DNA of 64,000 nt from Petunia secreta (Eukaryota; Streptophyta; Magnoliopsida; Solanales; Solanaceae): assembly GCA_029990175.1 (NCBI GenBank), contig JARKIP010000042.1, forward strand, positions 186,001 through 250,000. The letters are read 5' to 3'. This document shows positions 43,931 to 55,253 of this stretch, in pieces (position 1 is the first letter of the stretch; the number at the start of each line of letters is the position of its first letter). A program made the translations under genes and the position numbers. Under the pieces are notes generated by a model that worked only from the letters and a program-made list of their open reading frames with translations, was not told the origin of the DNA and ran no database searches.

Positions 43931-44531
43931 CAGCGCCCGATGAGGACTACGCCTGAGAAGAGATGATCTTATTCAGTGACGAGGACAGCATTAACTGCAA
44001 TACTTCTCACCACGATGCCTTGGTCGTAACGCTCTAAATAGAGGATACGGACGTCAAGCGCGTCTTGATCGATGTTGGCAGCGTCATGAACCTCATTAAA
44101 TGGATACCATACAGGCGATGGGAGTTTAAGACAAAATGACTTAAGAGTGTCTATACACTGGCAGGCTTTAACAACTCCTGCGAAAAATCTGTCGGGAAAA
44201 TCAGCCTTACTATACACATTCCGGGAGCAGATTATGTTTCTTCTTTTTAAGTAATCGAATGAGTGGTCCCATACAACGCCATCATAGGACGGTCATGGAT
44301 TCACCAAGTCAAAGCAGTGCCTTCTACCTGGCATAAAAACTCAAGTACCCCACCAAGTAAGGAATAAAGGAGATCAACGGAGATCAGGAGGCATTTAGGA
44401 AATGCTACACGACAGCGGTCCTAGGAGAATCTGACCCTGAAAGGGCACCAAAGGCTGACCTCCCAGAAGTCGATGAAGACTCTGAAACCTCAATCAACCA
44501 AGATTACGATTCTGATTGTTCAATTGATTGA
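43931..44531 (+). pseudogene. Element B protease region
   Basis: Resembles the gag-pro junction and retropepsin of Tat elements. It holds FSDEDSINCNTSHHDALVV (near 43970), the active-site region VKRVLIDVGSVMNLI with D-P-G changed to D-V-G, LAGFNNSCEKSVGKISL and YNAIIGRSWIHQVKAVPST. The same block is better preserved in element E (63220-63540), which confirms the assignment. There are stops at 44035, 44140 and 44250. The encoded enzyme would cleave the gag-pol polyprotein. After it the RT-to-integrase part is absent. Confidence 0.82.
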
Positions 44532-45529
44532 CGTGTTTTCAGGGGGGGGGGGGGGGGAAGGAGTAGGGCACTTGGAAGTATAATTCTTTTCAGCATTTAC
44601 TTTAATTAAGTCTCTAGTTTTTTTAAATTTTGATCGCAGTATTTTCATACTCATCAGGTATGTTATGGGTTTTCAACCACAATAGTTCAGACACTGTGCC
44701 CCTATTTATCAATAAACTAGGATCTTACTTAGTCAGTTTATAATTACAATTTAGATCTATCTATGATCCAAATTTACAGTCCCGGCCAAACTCAAGTTGA
44801 AGTAATACACTTAATTTTCATGACAAAGTAGGGTAAACTACTCTCTTGGAGCTAGACCACGTCTACCTCAGCCACTAGGTATAAGTTGAACTCATCAATT
44901 CAATAAATTTTTACCTATATGTCGGTGGGGATGCCCACTCGCATTTTGCAAGAAAGTCTTAAAATATTCGAGTAAACAAGTAACGACGTTCTGTTCGGAA
45001 CGCAAAAATGCCTCGTTTCATATCACGGGCTAAAGTCGTCTCATTACGGACACAAAACAGCCATCTATCACGGACGCAATTCAAGCCACCAAATACTGGC
45101 GCACACAACGGACGTAATTGCCTGAGCAGGCTCATTGATAACATTCTAGACACTCTAACATACATGACATCCGGAAGCCACCAAACCTTTAGGTGCATAC
45201 GCTCAAGAAGACATGATTTAGCAAAGATATTACTTACTAAATTGTTTACGGTGGAAACTAAAATCGTTACAAACAAATTAACAAGTAAATCAAGTTAAAA
45301 GCCTTAAAACGGTTCAAAACATATTATAACGCCCGCAAAACACAGGCAAATATTCAGAACTTAGATGTAAAAAAAAAAATTCTTAGCATCAAAAGGGGAA
45401 GGATTTCTATTCCTCTCTCGGGGGACTCCCTTCACGGGCAACACTCTGCGAAGGTCTTACTTCACCAGCTGCAGGTCCCCCAGCCAATACTTTATCTCCT
45501 CTTTCGCCACTAACCTCTTCAAAACCTTC
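44532..45529. other. Element B non-coding stretch where pol should be
   Basis: Just after the protease remnant is a run of about 16 G (44543-44558), then AT-rich DNA with no RT or integrase match. Probably a deletion joint plus the 3' flank of the antisense ORF. Confidence 0.5.
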
Positions 45530-46208
45530 TTAAAGATCGGACCCAATCTGGGCATTTTCTTGGGCCACAAGCTCGATCAACGAAGTGATCTCAGCCTCCA
45601 GGCCCACAGTAGGGTCGTCACGAACCCGGAGAAAGGTGGCGAGAGTAGTTGTGATGTTAGCAAAATCCACCTTAGCTATGCGACGAGCATTCGAGGCATT
45701 TATTTGCTCCTCCCTGGGATGAGCGTCATTACAAAGCGTATCGCGAACCTTCTCCAAGGACGCCACTCTGCTTTTCAGCTTGTCATTCTCATCTTGAAGA
45801 AAAGCGGAAAGGCACCTAGCATCAGAGACACTCTTTTTCAGCAGTATTGATTCTTCCATCTACCCCAGACAGCTTTTGTTATAGAGCCTACACAGCTGCT
45901 TCCAAGCGGGCTGCATTATTACGCTGAAGCTGCTCTGAAAGCTTGGCCTCCGTAAGAGAAGATTGAAGGGTTTCTACGGTCTGCTTGTGCTTACAGATCT
46001 CATTGCTCATCACTTCATCAAGGTTCTTACTTCTCAGAGATTCCATTTGATAGGCTCTGCGCATGGTATGAACCTCCCCTCTCATCTGTTCAACTTCTTC
46101 CATAGAGGGCTGCAGGCTAGCGACTTTTCCTAACAGGACTTCGTTCACCTCTTTCAGGTTCTCATCCGAGCCTCCTCGACGGAGTATCTTATGATAAACC
46201 ATTAGCCC

Positions 46209-46295
46209 CTAGACAAATGTTGGAACGAGTATTTAGCAGAGGGAGAGTAAGGATTCAACTCGTAAACTGCTGAAAAATCGGGAAGGAAAGTTTAC
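46209..46295 (-). other. Predicted intron 4 of antisense ORF (87 bp)
   Basis: Donor CTTCAG/GTAAAC, acceptor TTTGTCTAG/GGG. Exon 4 ends at a codon boundary and exon 5 continues in frame into MVYHKILRRGG. Confidence 0.7.
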
Positions 46296-46552
46296 CTGAA
46301 GAGAGCACCGTGCGGCGACCTCAAGCAGCTTCTAGCAGCTATAACTATTGAGATGTTTTTGTTCATTAGGACCGATCAACTCAGCGGTGTGGTCTGTCAC
46401 AACCCTTAGGGTCTTAAACAAATTAACTCTCACAGCAATTGGAATAACAACCTCGCAGGAACCATGAGCATCTTCATCTACGACCACCTCCTTGCCAGGA
46501 CGGTGCTAGAAAAATTCGGTCATCTCGGGGGCCGGTGTCGGTATAATAGGCT

Positions 46553-46631
46553 CTACATGTATACAAAAGATTTTTACTTATGGAGTGCATGAGGAAAATT
46601 GCATTTGCAAAACGTGAAACGAAGGACTGAC
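46553..46631 (-). other. Predicted intron 3 of antisense ORF (79 bp)
   Basis: Donor CCTTAG/GTCAGT, acceptor TACATGTAG/AG. The joined exons stay open in frame into PIIPTPAPEMTE. Confidence 0.7.
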
Positions 46632-47015
46632 CTAAGGATTGGGGCTCGAGGGGAATGGATGGTAACACCACTTCATCCTCCGTAACAGCTTCTTCTTCGG
46701 CCTCAGGAGTTTCTTCTATCAAGTGCCTGCGCTTTCGTGTAGATGGGCCGGATTCAATAGCAGCAGAAAGAAGAGTCTCAACGGTCTCAGACTCAGGCAC
46801 CTGAGGGACTTCGCCCTCACCATCAAAATTCACCAAGGGCTCATTAAAAACTACCACGTTTTCAAGCTTGGAAGGCTTTTTCCTCTTCGAAGAATCGGAG
46901 TTGCTCGCCCTCTCAACAATTCTCCCTCCAGACGCTCGCACATCGAGTAAGGGAGCAATATACGGGGCAGGAATCATAATCTCTTTCAGCGGGGGCATCT
47001 CACGATGGGGAAACC

Positions 47016-47086
47016 CTACGACAAAGAAGTAATGAAGACAGTAGAAGCCAAGGATCAAAAGAGAAAATTAGGAAGAATTGACTTAC
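47016..47086 (-). other. Predicted intron 2 of antisense ORF (71 bp)
   Basis: Donor AACATG/GTAAGT, acceptor CTTTGTCGTAG/GG. The downstream frame is one base out as read, so an indel near the joint is assumed. Confidence 0.6.
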
Positions 47087-47231
47087 CATGTTACTTTTCT
47101 CGCTCGTTCGCATTGGCCAGAGTTGTGAAAATCATTGAAGTAGGAGGGTATCTCGCAAAGATCACGGTGACCCACATGGTTAACTCATCACTAGTTAATT
47201 GTATAGTGGTCACGGAATTCACTACGAAGGA

Positions 47232-47295
47232 CTAAAAGTCAGTTTGAAGAAACAACAGACACGGGATGTGCTAAGATAAGGGCGTAGAAACTTAC
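47232..47295 (-). other. Predicted intron 1 of antisense ORF (64 bp)
   Basis: Donor GAGAT/GTAAGT, acceptor GACTTTTAG/TCC with a T-rich stretch before it. Confidence 0.6.
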
Positions 47296-47323
47296 ATCTC
47301 CTGTTGAAGACCTCTCGAAAGGG

Positions 47324-49673
47324 TGTTGACACCCAATTTTGTCCCTTATTTTTTTCTATAATTGGCCATAATTTAACTTAAAGGTGCAATGTTGACTGTT
47401 TGAGCAAATTTACATAAGAAGTCATGCATTTACGTGTGTTATCCCCTATTTATACGTTATATACTTAATTGTGGTCATATCATCATTTAGGCTATGTGTT
47501 AACTATATGATAAGCTCCGACTATCTGTGCAACTTACGATATTTATAATATTTAAATATTTACCTATGACTATTTATAAGATTTGATTTAATTTGACCCC
47601 AATTATCTTTTACGTGTGCATCTCATTTTCTTACATAATATAAATATTTATATTTTTATTTATTTGGCACCTTTAGTTAAATAATAGTCCAATTAAATAT
47701 ATTCAGTTCAAATATCATTCATAATATGCCACCCGTTTTATTTTATAATTTTGGCACATTTATTTGGATTCGAAATTTTAAAATCTCCTTTGAACCTGGA
47801 CCAAAGTTTGACCAGATACTTCCATTTTTTCACCATATATTTTTTTCCCACATATTCATTTTATTTTATAATAATTGAATTCTTTCAAATTCTCTTTGAA
47901 CCTAGACAAAAGATGGTCTAGGTACACTCTTTACATTCAAAATCTCTTCCATATTTTATTAACTGAAAATCACTCTTTTATTTTATATACAAATCTTCTT
48001 CCTCCGATCTTGAGCCAAGCCAAAAGGTAGTCTAGATACATTTTCTCAATCTCTCTTTCATCTCCCATAATCTCTCTAATCTCACAAATCACTCCAACAT
48101 TCCTATTCTCTAATCTCTCCCTCTTCCCCACTTTTGAGTCGACATACATCATTACTGCTTAAAGAAAATATCCCTTCATCAAATTCCTTGATTCACTCTC
48201 ATTTAAAATCCCTTCAATTAAGCTCCAAACCTCCCCCAGTCTCTCTCTCCAAAATCACTCAAAATCAAAGATCCCACAAATCATGCATTCAATAATTTCC
48301 TACCATTCTTAGTACCCTATTCCTCTACTATAAATTCAACTCAATTCTCACCATGGAAGACACACAATTTCTCTCTACTTCTCCCTTATCAAAATACCTC
48401 TATATCCCTTCTCTATACAGCATTTTGTATAATTTAAATTTATTCGAAGACATTTCTACAAATTCCAAAAATTATTGTAACATCAAAGCGGACTTTGCCA
48501 ATGGTAAATGACAAAGTATCATTACTTTTCTTTGAATCTTGAAAGATATGTTTCTCATCTAGTCTTGAATTATGACTCAATTTTATTGTAGTATTTTTAA
48601 TTTGGTTTGACAGCGCCTAATATTTGAATATTCCTTGAATAAATAATATATTCCTATATTTGATCACAACTAGAATACTTAATTAATCTTTTCGTGATAT
48701 TCAATTTTTATATGTAGATAACTAAATGAGAATTCATTTTAAAGTCATTCTTCGCAGTAGTTAAGTAGATATACTTTCATTCTTTAGGGATGGTGTGGGT
48801 CTTTAAAACTAAAAGTTATTTTTTTACTAGCCTATTATTTTAATTTGGAGGCTCATTATTTTTAAACCTTTGAAATTATTTTACTTGATATAATTTGATT
48901 TTATTTGCAAAGCATGACCGTATTTTTACTTGACGCCTAGTTCGAGTCTAGATTGGGGCATTAAATCAAATGTAGGGGGTCTAGTTATTTTTATTTTAAA
49001 ATTAGTTGTCCCAATAGCCTCCGAGACTTTAAGTTGAGACGTTAGTAAAACCTTTAGGACGTTTAAAATATTAGTAAGTCGCTTTAGTTAAATACTTAAA
49101 GAGGGTATGGGGGTTAAAGGGAATTAAGCCCATCGGAAATGATGGAAATTACCCGAACTATATATTTGATAGTGGATTCTGAAACTATCGTCCCTTACGA
49201 AAGCCGGGTTCTGATCCGAATAGGCTAAACAAACCTAGGGTTATTTATTCAAATGGTTAATTAGTTATTGTTTAATTTATGGTTATTCGTGCAATATAAT
49301 TATTACTTCAGATTGTTTATGCAAATATATGAAACTGCTTATTTATTTATTTTTTGAATTCCATATGCTTTTTATTTTATTTATTTATTTTTATCCTCTT
49401 ATAGGCAATATGTTAAACCCAATATAGAAATCGGCCGGGAACCACGTTTAGTGGAACTTGGGAGGTGTCTAAACCCTTCCTTCTAGGTTATTTCGAACAC
49501 TTACCCGAATCTCTGACTAGTAGACCAATCCAGAGTTTTATTATAAATTGAATTAGAAATTAATAGGTGGCCTAATACGTCTAGGAAATTTACTAGGTGG
49601 TGACTCCAAAACTTCTAACTCCAAACACGTTACCCCAAGTCGGAAACCACTTGCTTTTAAGTGGGGTGTGACA
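47324..49673 (+). repeat. Element D 5' LTR
   Basis: 2350 bp, starting TGTTGACACCC and ending GGGGTGTGACA. TATA-like ACTATAAATTC is at about 48328, followed by a 25-codon ORF beginning MEDTQF, also present in the other LTR. Confidence 0.92.
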
Positions 49674-49675
49674 GA

Positions 49676-49693
49676 ATGGAGACTCCTTGGGGA
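49676..49693 (+). other. Primer binding site of element D, mutated
   Basis: TGGAGACTCCTTGGGGA after the LTR, compared with TGGCGACTCCGCTGGGGA in element C. The changes (CG to AG, GCT to TT) would weaken tRNA pairing. Confidence 0.75.
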
Positions 49694-50940
49694 TTAAATG
49701 TTCTGATCATTACGGTTTTTATTTTGGGTTTATTCTTGCTTTGATTATTTTGTATTCAATACTAACATTTTTCTATTTGAAAGGCTTGTAATATTTTATG
49801 TTCTATAATTTTTTGATAACATGATATTTAATTTATCATTGAATTATTTGTTGCATTCCGTTCATACTCCTCCAGTCCTGGAAAATTGACACTTGCACAC
49901 ACACAAACGATTACGTGGATCTCACGGTCGTTTCACTCTAAAAAAAATCCCTTTAGGAGGAACGGTTAGAATTTAGTTGGTCCGTGGTACAACCAACAAT
50001 TCTAAACGTTCTCACCCCTTGGTTGTCCGCCGGGGGAAACTATGTCTTTATCTAGATTACCCAACTCTTAGTTGCACTTTGTTTAGAAATCATGCATCAT
50101 GTCATATTTAGGAAAATTTCTACTTCGGCTCGTGTCTAAGTCTACTAGTTCACCATATTTGAACAAACCAATGGGTTTTCAATCCTAAGAGACGTTTAAA
50201 TATGTTATGTATGCATTTATTTAAAGTTGAACGTGTCTAATGTTGACCATTTATTGACATAAAAGTGGGTTCTCATAAAAAATCAATTATTTATTTCTAT
50301 TTACCTAAAATCGTTATTTCTATATTTATACAACAAAACCAATTATTTTATAAAATTATTTTTGGGTTATGAACGAAATTAATTTTTACACTTTTATGAA
50401 AACAAAATCATAGACTTTAAATTAATTTCTTCTACATTTAATGTAGCAAGATCAATTATTATTCCTATTTACCTAAAAAAAATATTATTTCTACATTTAT
50501 ACAATAAAATCAATTATTTTATAAAATTATTTTATGTTAATTTTGGGTTATGAGAACAATTGAGATGACACAAAATACACGTTCAATTTTAAATACTATA
50601 ATCAAATTAGGAAGGCTTAACATCCTTGGTATGTTAAATTCCATTAGCCAACTTCGTCCAAAAGCGTCATCATATGACGCCTATCATGCATGTTATGTGT
50701 ATTGATCTTGTTAGGTCTACCTCCGACACAAAAGAGGTTCCTTGCATTATAAAACATTACATGCTTTGTATATGAAAATTATTATCTCAACATTGCCTTG
50801 TTGTTTCATGTGTTAGTTTTACTCCCACTCCCGAGGTTGACTTGTGCATTCTGGCCGAGCATCAGTACCGGACGAGAGCCAAAGGACCAATTACAACTCC
50901 TCCCCCTTCACAAACTAGAAGAAGAGGAAAGTGAAACATC
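49694..50940 (+). other. Element D leader
   Basis: Non-coding 1.25 kb. At 50700-50760 the block AGGTCTACCTCCGACACAAA resembles one in element C near 41930 (AGGCTTACCTCTAGCACAAA), so the two share a leader. Confidence 0.65.
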
Positions 50941-52857
50941 ATGTCTGAGTTGAATAATGATGCTCTTAGTGACGATAACATTGGGAATAATGGGACACTC
51001 CGCAAACTTGCCCTGGTTAGGTATGATGAACATGTTGCTACCTTAGAGCAAAGAATTAAAGAACTTGAAGAGAAACTGACAATGGCCAGTTTACCCGTTG
51101 TTCACTTTGCCCATTCAATCGAACCTGTCAATCCAGGTAGGTCAGCCCGCCTTAACGGAAAGGACCTCATACACCCAACTGATCCCCCTGTTGTTTGCCA
51201 AACAGTACCACCAGCCACATACCAAGCAGCACCACCAGCTACTTACCAGTCAGCACCACCCCCTATCTATCAAACAGCGCCAACTGCTACTTACCAAGAA
51301 ACCCTACCCACCACTTATCAAGCACCACTCCATGCATATCCTACTTACCCAAACACGAACTTACCTCACACCAACACCACATATCCACAGCCTTACTATC
51401 CCATGTTCACTGCTGAAACCAAACAACTCACTTCACCCGTCAAAGACCATGAAAACTATGAATGGGCGGAGGATGAAGCCAATGATGATTGGATAAAAAG
51501 AGAAAGTTTGTAAGCTGGAGGCAGCCTTTAAGAAGTTTGAGTTAGGCAAAACCACTAAAGGTTTAGCTTATGAAGATTTGTGTATCTATCCTACTTTGAA
51601 ATTACCTGATGGGTACAAGATACCAAAGTTCGACTTGTTCAATGGCACTGGCGATCATATGTCACATCTGAGAACATATTATGACAAGTTGATTGGAGCA
51701 GGGGAAGACGAGAAAGTACGAGTAAAGCTATTAGACCGAAGCTCTACTGGAGATGCTTTAAGTTGGTTCTCTAAACAGAAACCCGGAACGTGGCTCAGTT
51801 AGGAAGATATGGCAGCAGACTTTGTAAAAACATTTGGGTACAATACCGAAATGGTACCAGATCGTTTCTATTTAGAAAAATTGAAAAAGAAACCCACAGA
51901 GATGTTCAGGGAGTATGCTACTAGGTGGAGAGCAGAAGCTGCGAAGGTGCGACCCGCTATGAATGAGAAAGAAAAGTTAACATATTCATTCGCATACAAG
52001 AGGATGTCTATTACGACAAGTTGTTGCATATGAAGAACCAAAAGTTTACAGATGTAGTGTTGATGGGAGATGACACAGAAGGGTGGTTAAAAAGTGGAAA
52101 GATTAGCTTAGCTGCACTACAAGCTGCTAATAAGGCTATCCAGGCTGGAAATGTGAGTCTCTCCAAAAAGAAGAAAAATGAAGTCTCTTTTGCTGCAAAC
52201 AATCAAGACCCTCCTTTCACCCACTATTACCAAACACCGCCACCTTTCTATCCCTACCCTCACATACTATCTGAAAAATCTGTTTACAACACTCAGCCCA
52301 CTCAGCCTATATTCCACACCCCAGCACTAAGCCGTCCATCATACCAGCAAAATACTCAAACCAACTACTGAAATGCATCACCATATCCTCTTAGGCCTCT
52401 CCCTGATGCAAACCAAAGACCCAAAAGAAACTACACTGCATTAGTTGAATCCTGCACCCAATTGTTCGAGAGATTGAAAGCCGCCGGGCTTATTGTCCCA
52501 AAACCTAAAAAGGTGCCAGACAATCCTTCACCACACTTTGATTACAGCAAAAGGTGCGGATACCACTCAGGTGGACCGGGGCATGAGACAGAGAGATATT
52601 TTGTATTAAGAGATAAAATTCAAGACCTAATAGACGAAAAGGTCATTCATTTGAAGACGCCAAATGTACACAATAACCCACTACCTAATCATGGAGATGA
52701 TAAGGTGAATATGATTGACTTCGGCAAAGAATGCAATCTGGAAGGTACAATAATAAAGGAAAAACCAGTGTTTGATGAATACAAGTTTTGCATGGGGTAC
52801 ATCTTGGTTTGCAAAGGAAAGAGTACTACAAAAGATCGAGAGGTTATCATTTACTAA
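50941..52857 (+). pseudogene. Element D gag
   Basis: Starts MSELNNDALSDDN with a short coiled coil (EQRIKELEEKL). A Pro/Thr/Tyr-rich region of repeated TYQ(A/S)APP motifs follows to about 51420. The capsid core is at 51580-52190: YPTLKLPDGYKIPKFDLFNG, then WFSKQKPGTW, YLEKLKKKPTEMFREYATRW and a post-capsid helix. The C-terminal region ends with a zinc-binding motif reading CGYHSGGPGHETERY, where the last Cys of the CX2H...HX4C motif is Tyr. Lesions: stop at 51511, stop at 51800, frameshift near 51985, stop at 52369. It would have made the particle protein. Long conserved stretches with few lesions suggest recent decay. Confidence 0.85.
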
Positions 52858-54248
52858 AGTAGTTTGTTCCAACTTTGCAATAGGCATCCATCTTTTCAAG
52901 CCACGTGAAAACTCTCGAGGGTGGAGGACTTGTCAAAGATGTTCATGAGCTGACCGGTCTAAAGGATCCATTCATGGAAAAATATGGTACTGAAGACCTG
53001 GACATCCAGAAAGCTGAACCTGGAGTTATGCCGAACAACTGAATCTGCATCACATTTCGAGCATGTCGAGAACCTTAGTGGAGCTGGGGCAATAGTTGTT
53101 TTCCTAAATAAAACACGACTACGAGTTGTTGGCAAGCTTTCTTTGTTTTTCAACTTTGTTTCATCGTCGTTTCCTTTCGAAGAGTATTTCTCAAGTCAAA
53201 TAATAAAATCATTTCCTATTTTTCATTTTTGGAGTGTGCATCATTCAATTTCTACAAAAATATTTTAATTCCATTGAATCTGTGACTGCAATGTGAGAAA
53301 GCAGTCCAAAAAATGATGAGTACAAGCCAGACTATGGTGATTCGACAAAGGACATCTAAGGAACTTCATAATTAATCGCGGAAATCTTATAGAAGATAAT
53401 TGAGACAAAAACATCAAGAAGATGTTGATGAAGATGACTTGCAATTCAAAGAGAAACAGTAGAAATACATATAAGGAGCAGAATTAAACGATCCCAAACG
53501 GACTAAAAGCATACTCGAGCAAGTGACGCTCGTAGATAACAAAGTATGAGCACAACAAACAATAGAATGACAAAGACGTTTACCAAGAAAGTTAGAGCAG
53601 GACAGTTGATCCTAAAATAGAATTCTCTAAATCGAGACAAAATTAACAAGATCATCTTTATTGGATTTGAACTACGGAGCGACCTAATTCCCAAAAGGGG
53701 ATATGTAGGCAGCCTACCCAAGGCACGATCACATCATAAAAGAATTTTATTAGACACTAAGGCAGAATTTTTTGAGTTTCCCTCAAACAAATTCATAAAA
53801 TACATCACAACACAATGGGGTAGAATTTTTGAGGGACCTCAAAGATTCAAAGAAAACGCAAGCAGCATACTGGGGCAGAAATTTTGAGCTTCTCTCAAAA
53901 TCTCAAAATGGATGATCTTGGAGCAGCAAATGGATTTAGAGGAGATTATGTCCAAACAACACATCCCAGTCTATGATTCAATGGAATAAATTTGCATTAC
54001 TCTTTAAACATTATTTTCGCAAAAACACATGCATTCTCTGTTTTGCTCATAGCTCGACTAAGGTTTGACGCTCGAAAAGAGAGATATTACAAGAAGGCAG
54101 TCATGAAAGAAACGACAACAAAGCAAAGTACAACGAATGCGCAAGTCAACCTCCCCCCAAAAGACTCACAAGTTTTCTTTGATTGCAGGTTTACACAGAT
54201 ACTGAGTATACCTAACAACTTTGGTAAAGCGATATTTATCAAATTAAA
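52858..54248 (+). other. Element D non-coding 3' region
   Basis: No pol. The block GAACTACGGAGCGACCTAAT / GGGGATATGTAGGCAGCC (53669-53718) is the conserved 3' non-coding motif of Tat-type elements, matching element C at 42834-42875. Confidence 0.6.
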
Positions 54249-54965
54249 GAAGCATAGAATCTATGTCGGTGGATACATATGGTCCGCGCCTGTGGAAACA
54301 ACATCATTTTGACAAAGCATAGAATCCACGTCGGTGGATATATAGGGTCTGTGTCTGTTGACATGACATCAATTTCAGAGGCATAGAATCCATGTCGGTG
54401 GATATATAGGGTCCGCGTCTGTGGGCATGACATCATTTGACAAGCATAGGATCCGTGTCGGTGGATATATAGGGTCCGCATCGGTGGGCATGACATCATT
54501 TGACAAGCGTAGGATCCGCGTTGGTGGATATATAGGGTCCGTGTTGGTGGGCATGACATTATTTGAGGAGCATAGAATCTATGTCGGTGGATATATAGGA
54601 TCTACGTCTGTGGGCATGACATCATTTGATAAGCATAGGATCCATGTCGGTGGATATATAGGGTCTGCGTCGGTGGGCATGATATCATTTGACAAGCATA
54701 GGATCCGCGTCAGTGGATATATAGGGTCCGTGTCGGTGGGCATGACATCATTTGAGGAGCATAGGATCCGCGTCGGTGGATATATAGGGTCCGCGTCGGC
54801 GGGCATGATATCATTTCACAAGCATAGAATCTGTGTCGGCGGATATATAAGGTTCGCGGTGGTGAACATGACAGCAATGACAATAGAGTAAGGTCCGCGT
54901 TTGTGGGCATAGTTCAGCAATTTGAAGTATAAGGTCTGCGTCGGTGGGCATAGCATTTGAAAGGT
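54249..54965. repeat. 63-bp tandem array before element D 3' LTR, about ten units
   Basis: About ten units (54249-54880) of the type AAGCATAGGATCCGCGTCGG plus GTGGATATATAGGGTCC and GTGGGCATGACATCATTTGA, then a decaying tail to 54965. Each unit contains two related halves (GTCCGCGTCGGTGG twice), so an older dimer was amplified. Because 63 is a multiple of three, long repetitive ORFs appear on both strands; they are not genes. Confidence 0.95.
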
Positions 54966-55237
54966 ACATGGTTTGCATATGTGGATGAGACATCAATCGA
55001 ACAAGCATAAGACAAGACAACTACTCAGCTCAACAAGGAAGTTTACTTTATTTTTATCTTTGTTGCACTTATCTTGATTTTAATGCAGGACACTCTCCGA
55101 TCTCTCAACAAACCCCTGCTTCATTTCCGACACTCTCACACTTGCACTCCAAAACTCTTACCACTTTTTCTTACCTTCGTGACAAAATTGGCTGCTCCGT
55201 CAACTATCTTTGTCCAAAGATTCTTTCATCATCCCCG

Positions 55238-55253
55238 GGCAAAGAGGGACAGC
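55238..55253 (+). other. Polypurine tract of element D
   Basis: GGGCAAAGAGGGACAGC directly before the 3' LTR. Confidence 0.75.

Larger units (their letters stand above)
45530..47323 (-). pseudogene. Element B antisense ORF, exons 1 (end) to 5, with four introns
   Basis: Minus-strand coding region continuing from 58199-57599 after removal of element D. Splice pairs with canonical ends: 47295-47232 (GTAAGT...TTTTAG), 47086-47016 (GTAAGT...CGTAG), 46631-46553 (GTCAGT...TGTAG) and 46295-46209 (GTAAAC...TCTAG). Joining across the last two keeps the frame open. Exon 3 carries MPPLKEIMIPAPYIAPLLD and an acidic, basic-patch region (STRKRRHLIEE). Exon 5 is a long coiled coil (EEVEQMRGEVHTMRRAYQ, KSRVASLEKVRDTL), ending at 45530. 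Single stops in exons 2 and 4 and frame slips near 47015 and 45870 show decay. From memory the family is the putative gypsy-type transposon ORF (Transposase_28-like); function unknown. Confidence 0.72.

Noticed and set aside
44544..44559. Poly-G run and the poly-C run near 43373-43390 as functional signals
   Set aside because: Homopolymers that may be slippage or sequencing artefacts; no associated feature.
54239..54910. Repetitive ORFs (HRIRVGGYIGSAS-type and the minus-strand equivalents) in element D
   Set aside because: They arise from the 63-bp tandem array, whose length is a multiple of three, and lie in the non-coding 3' region.
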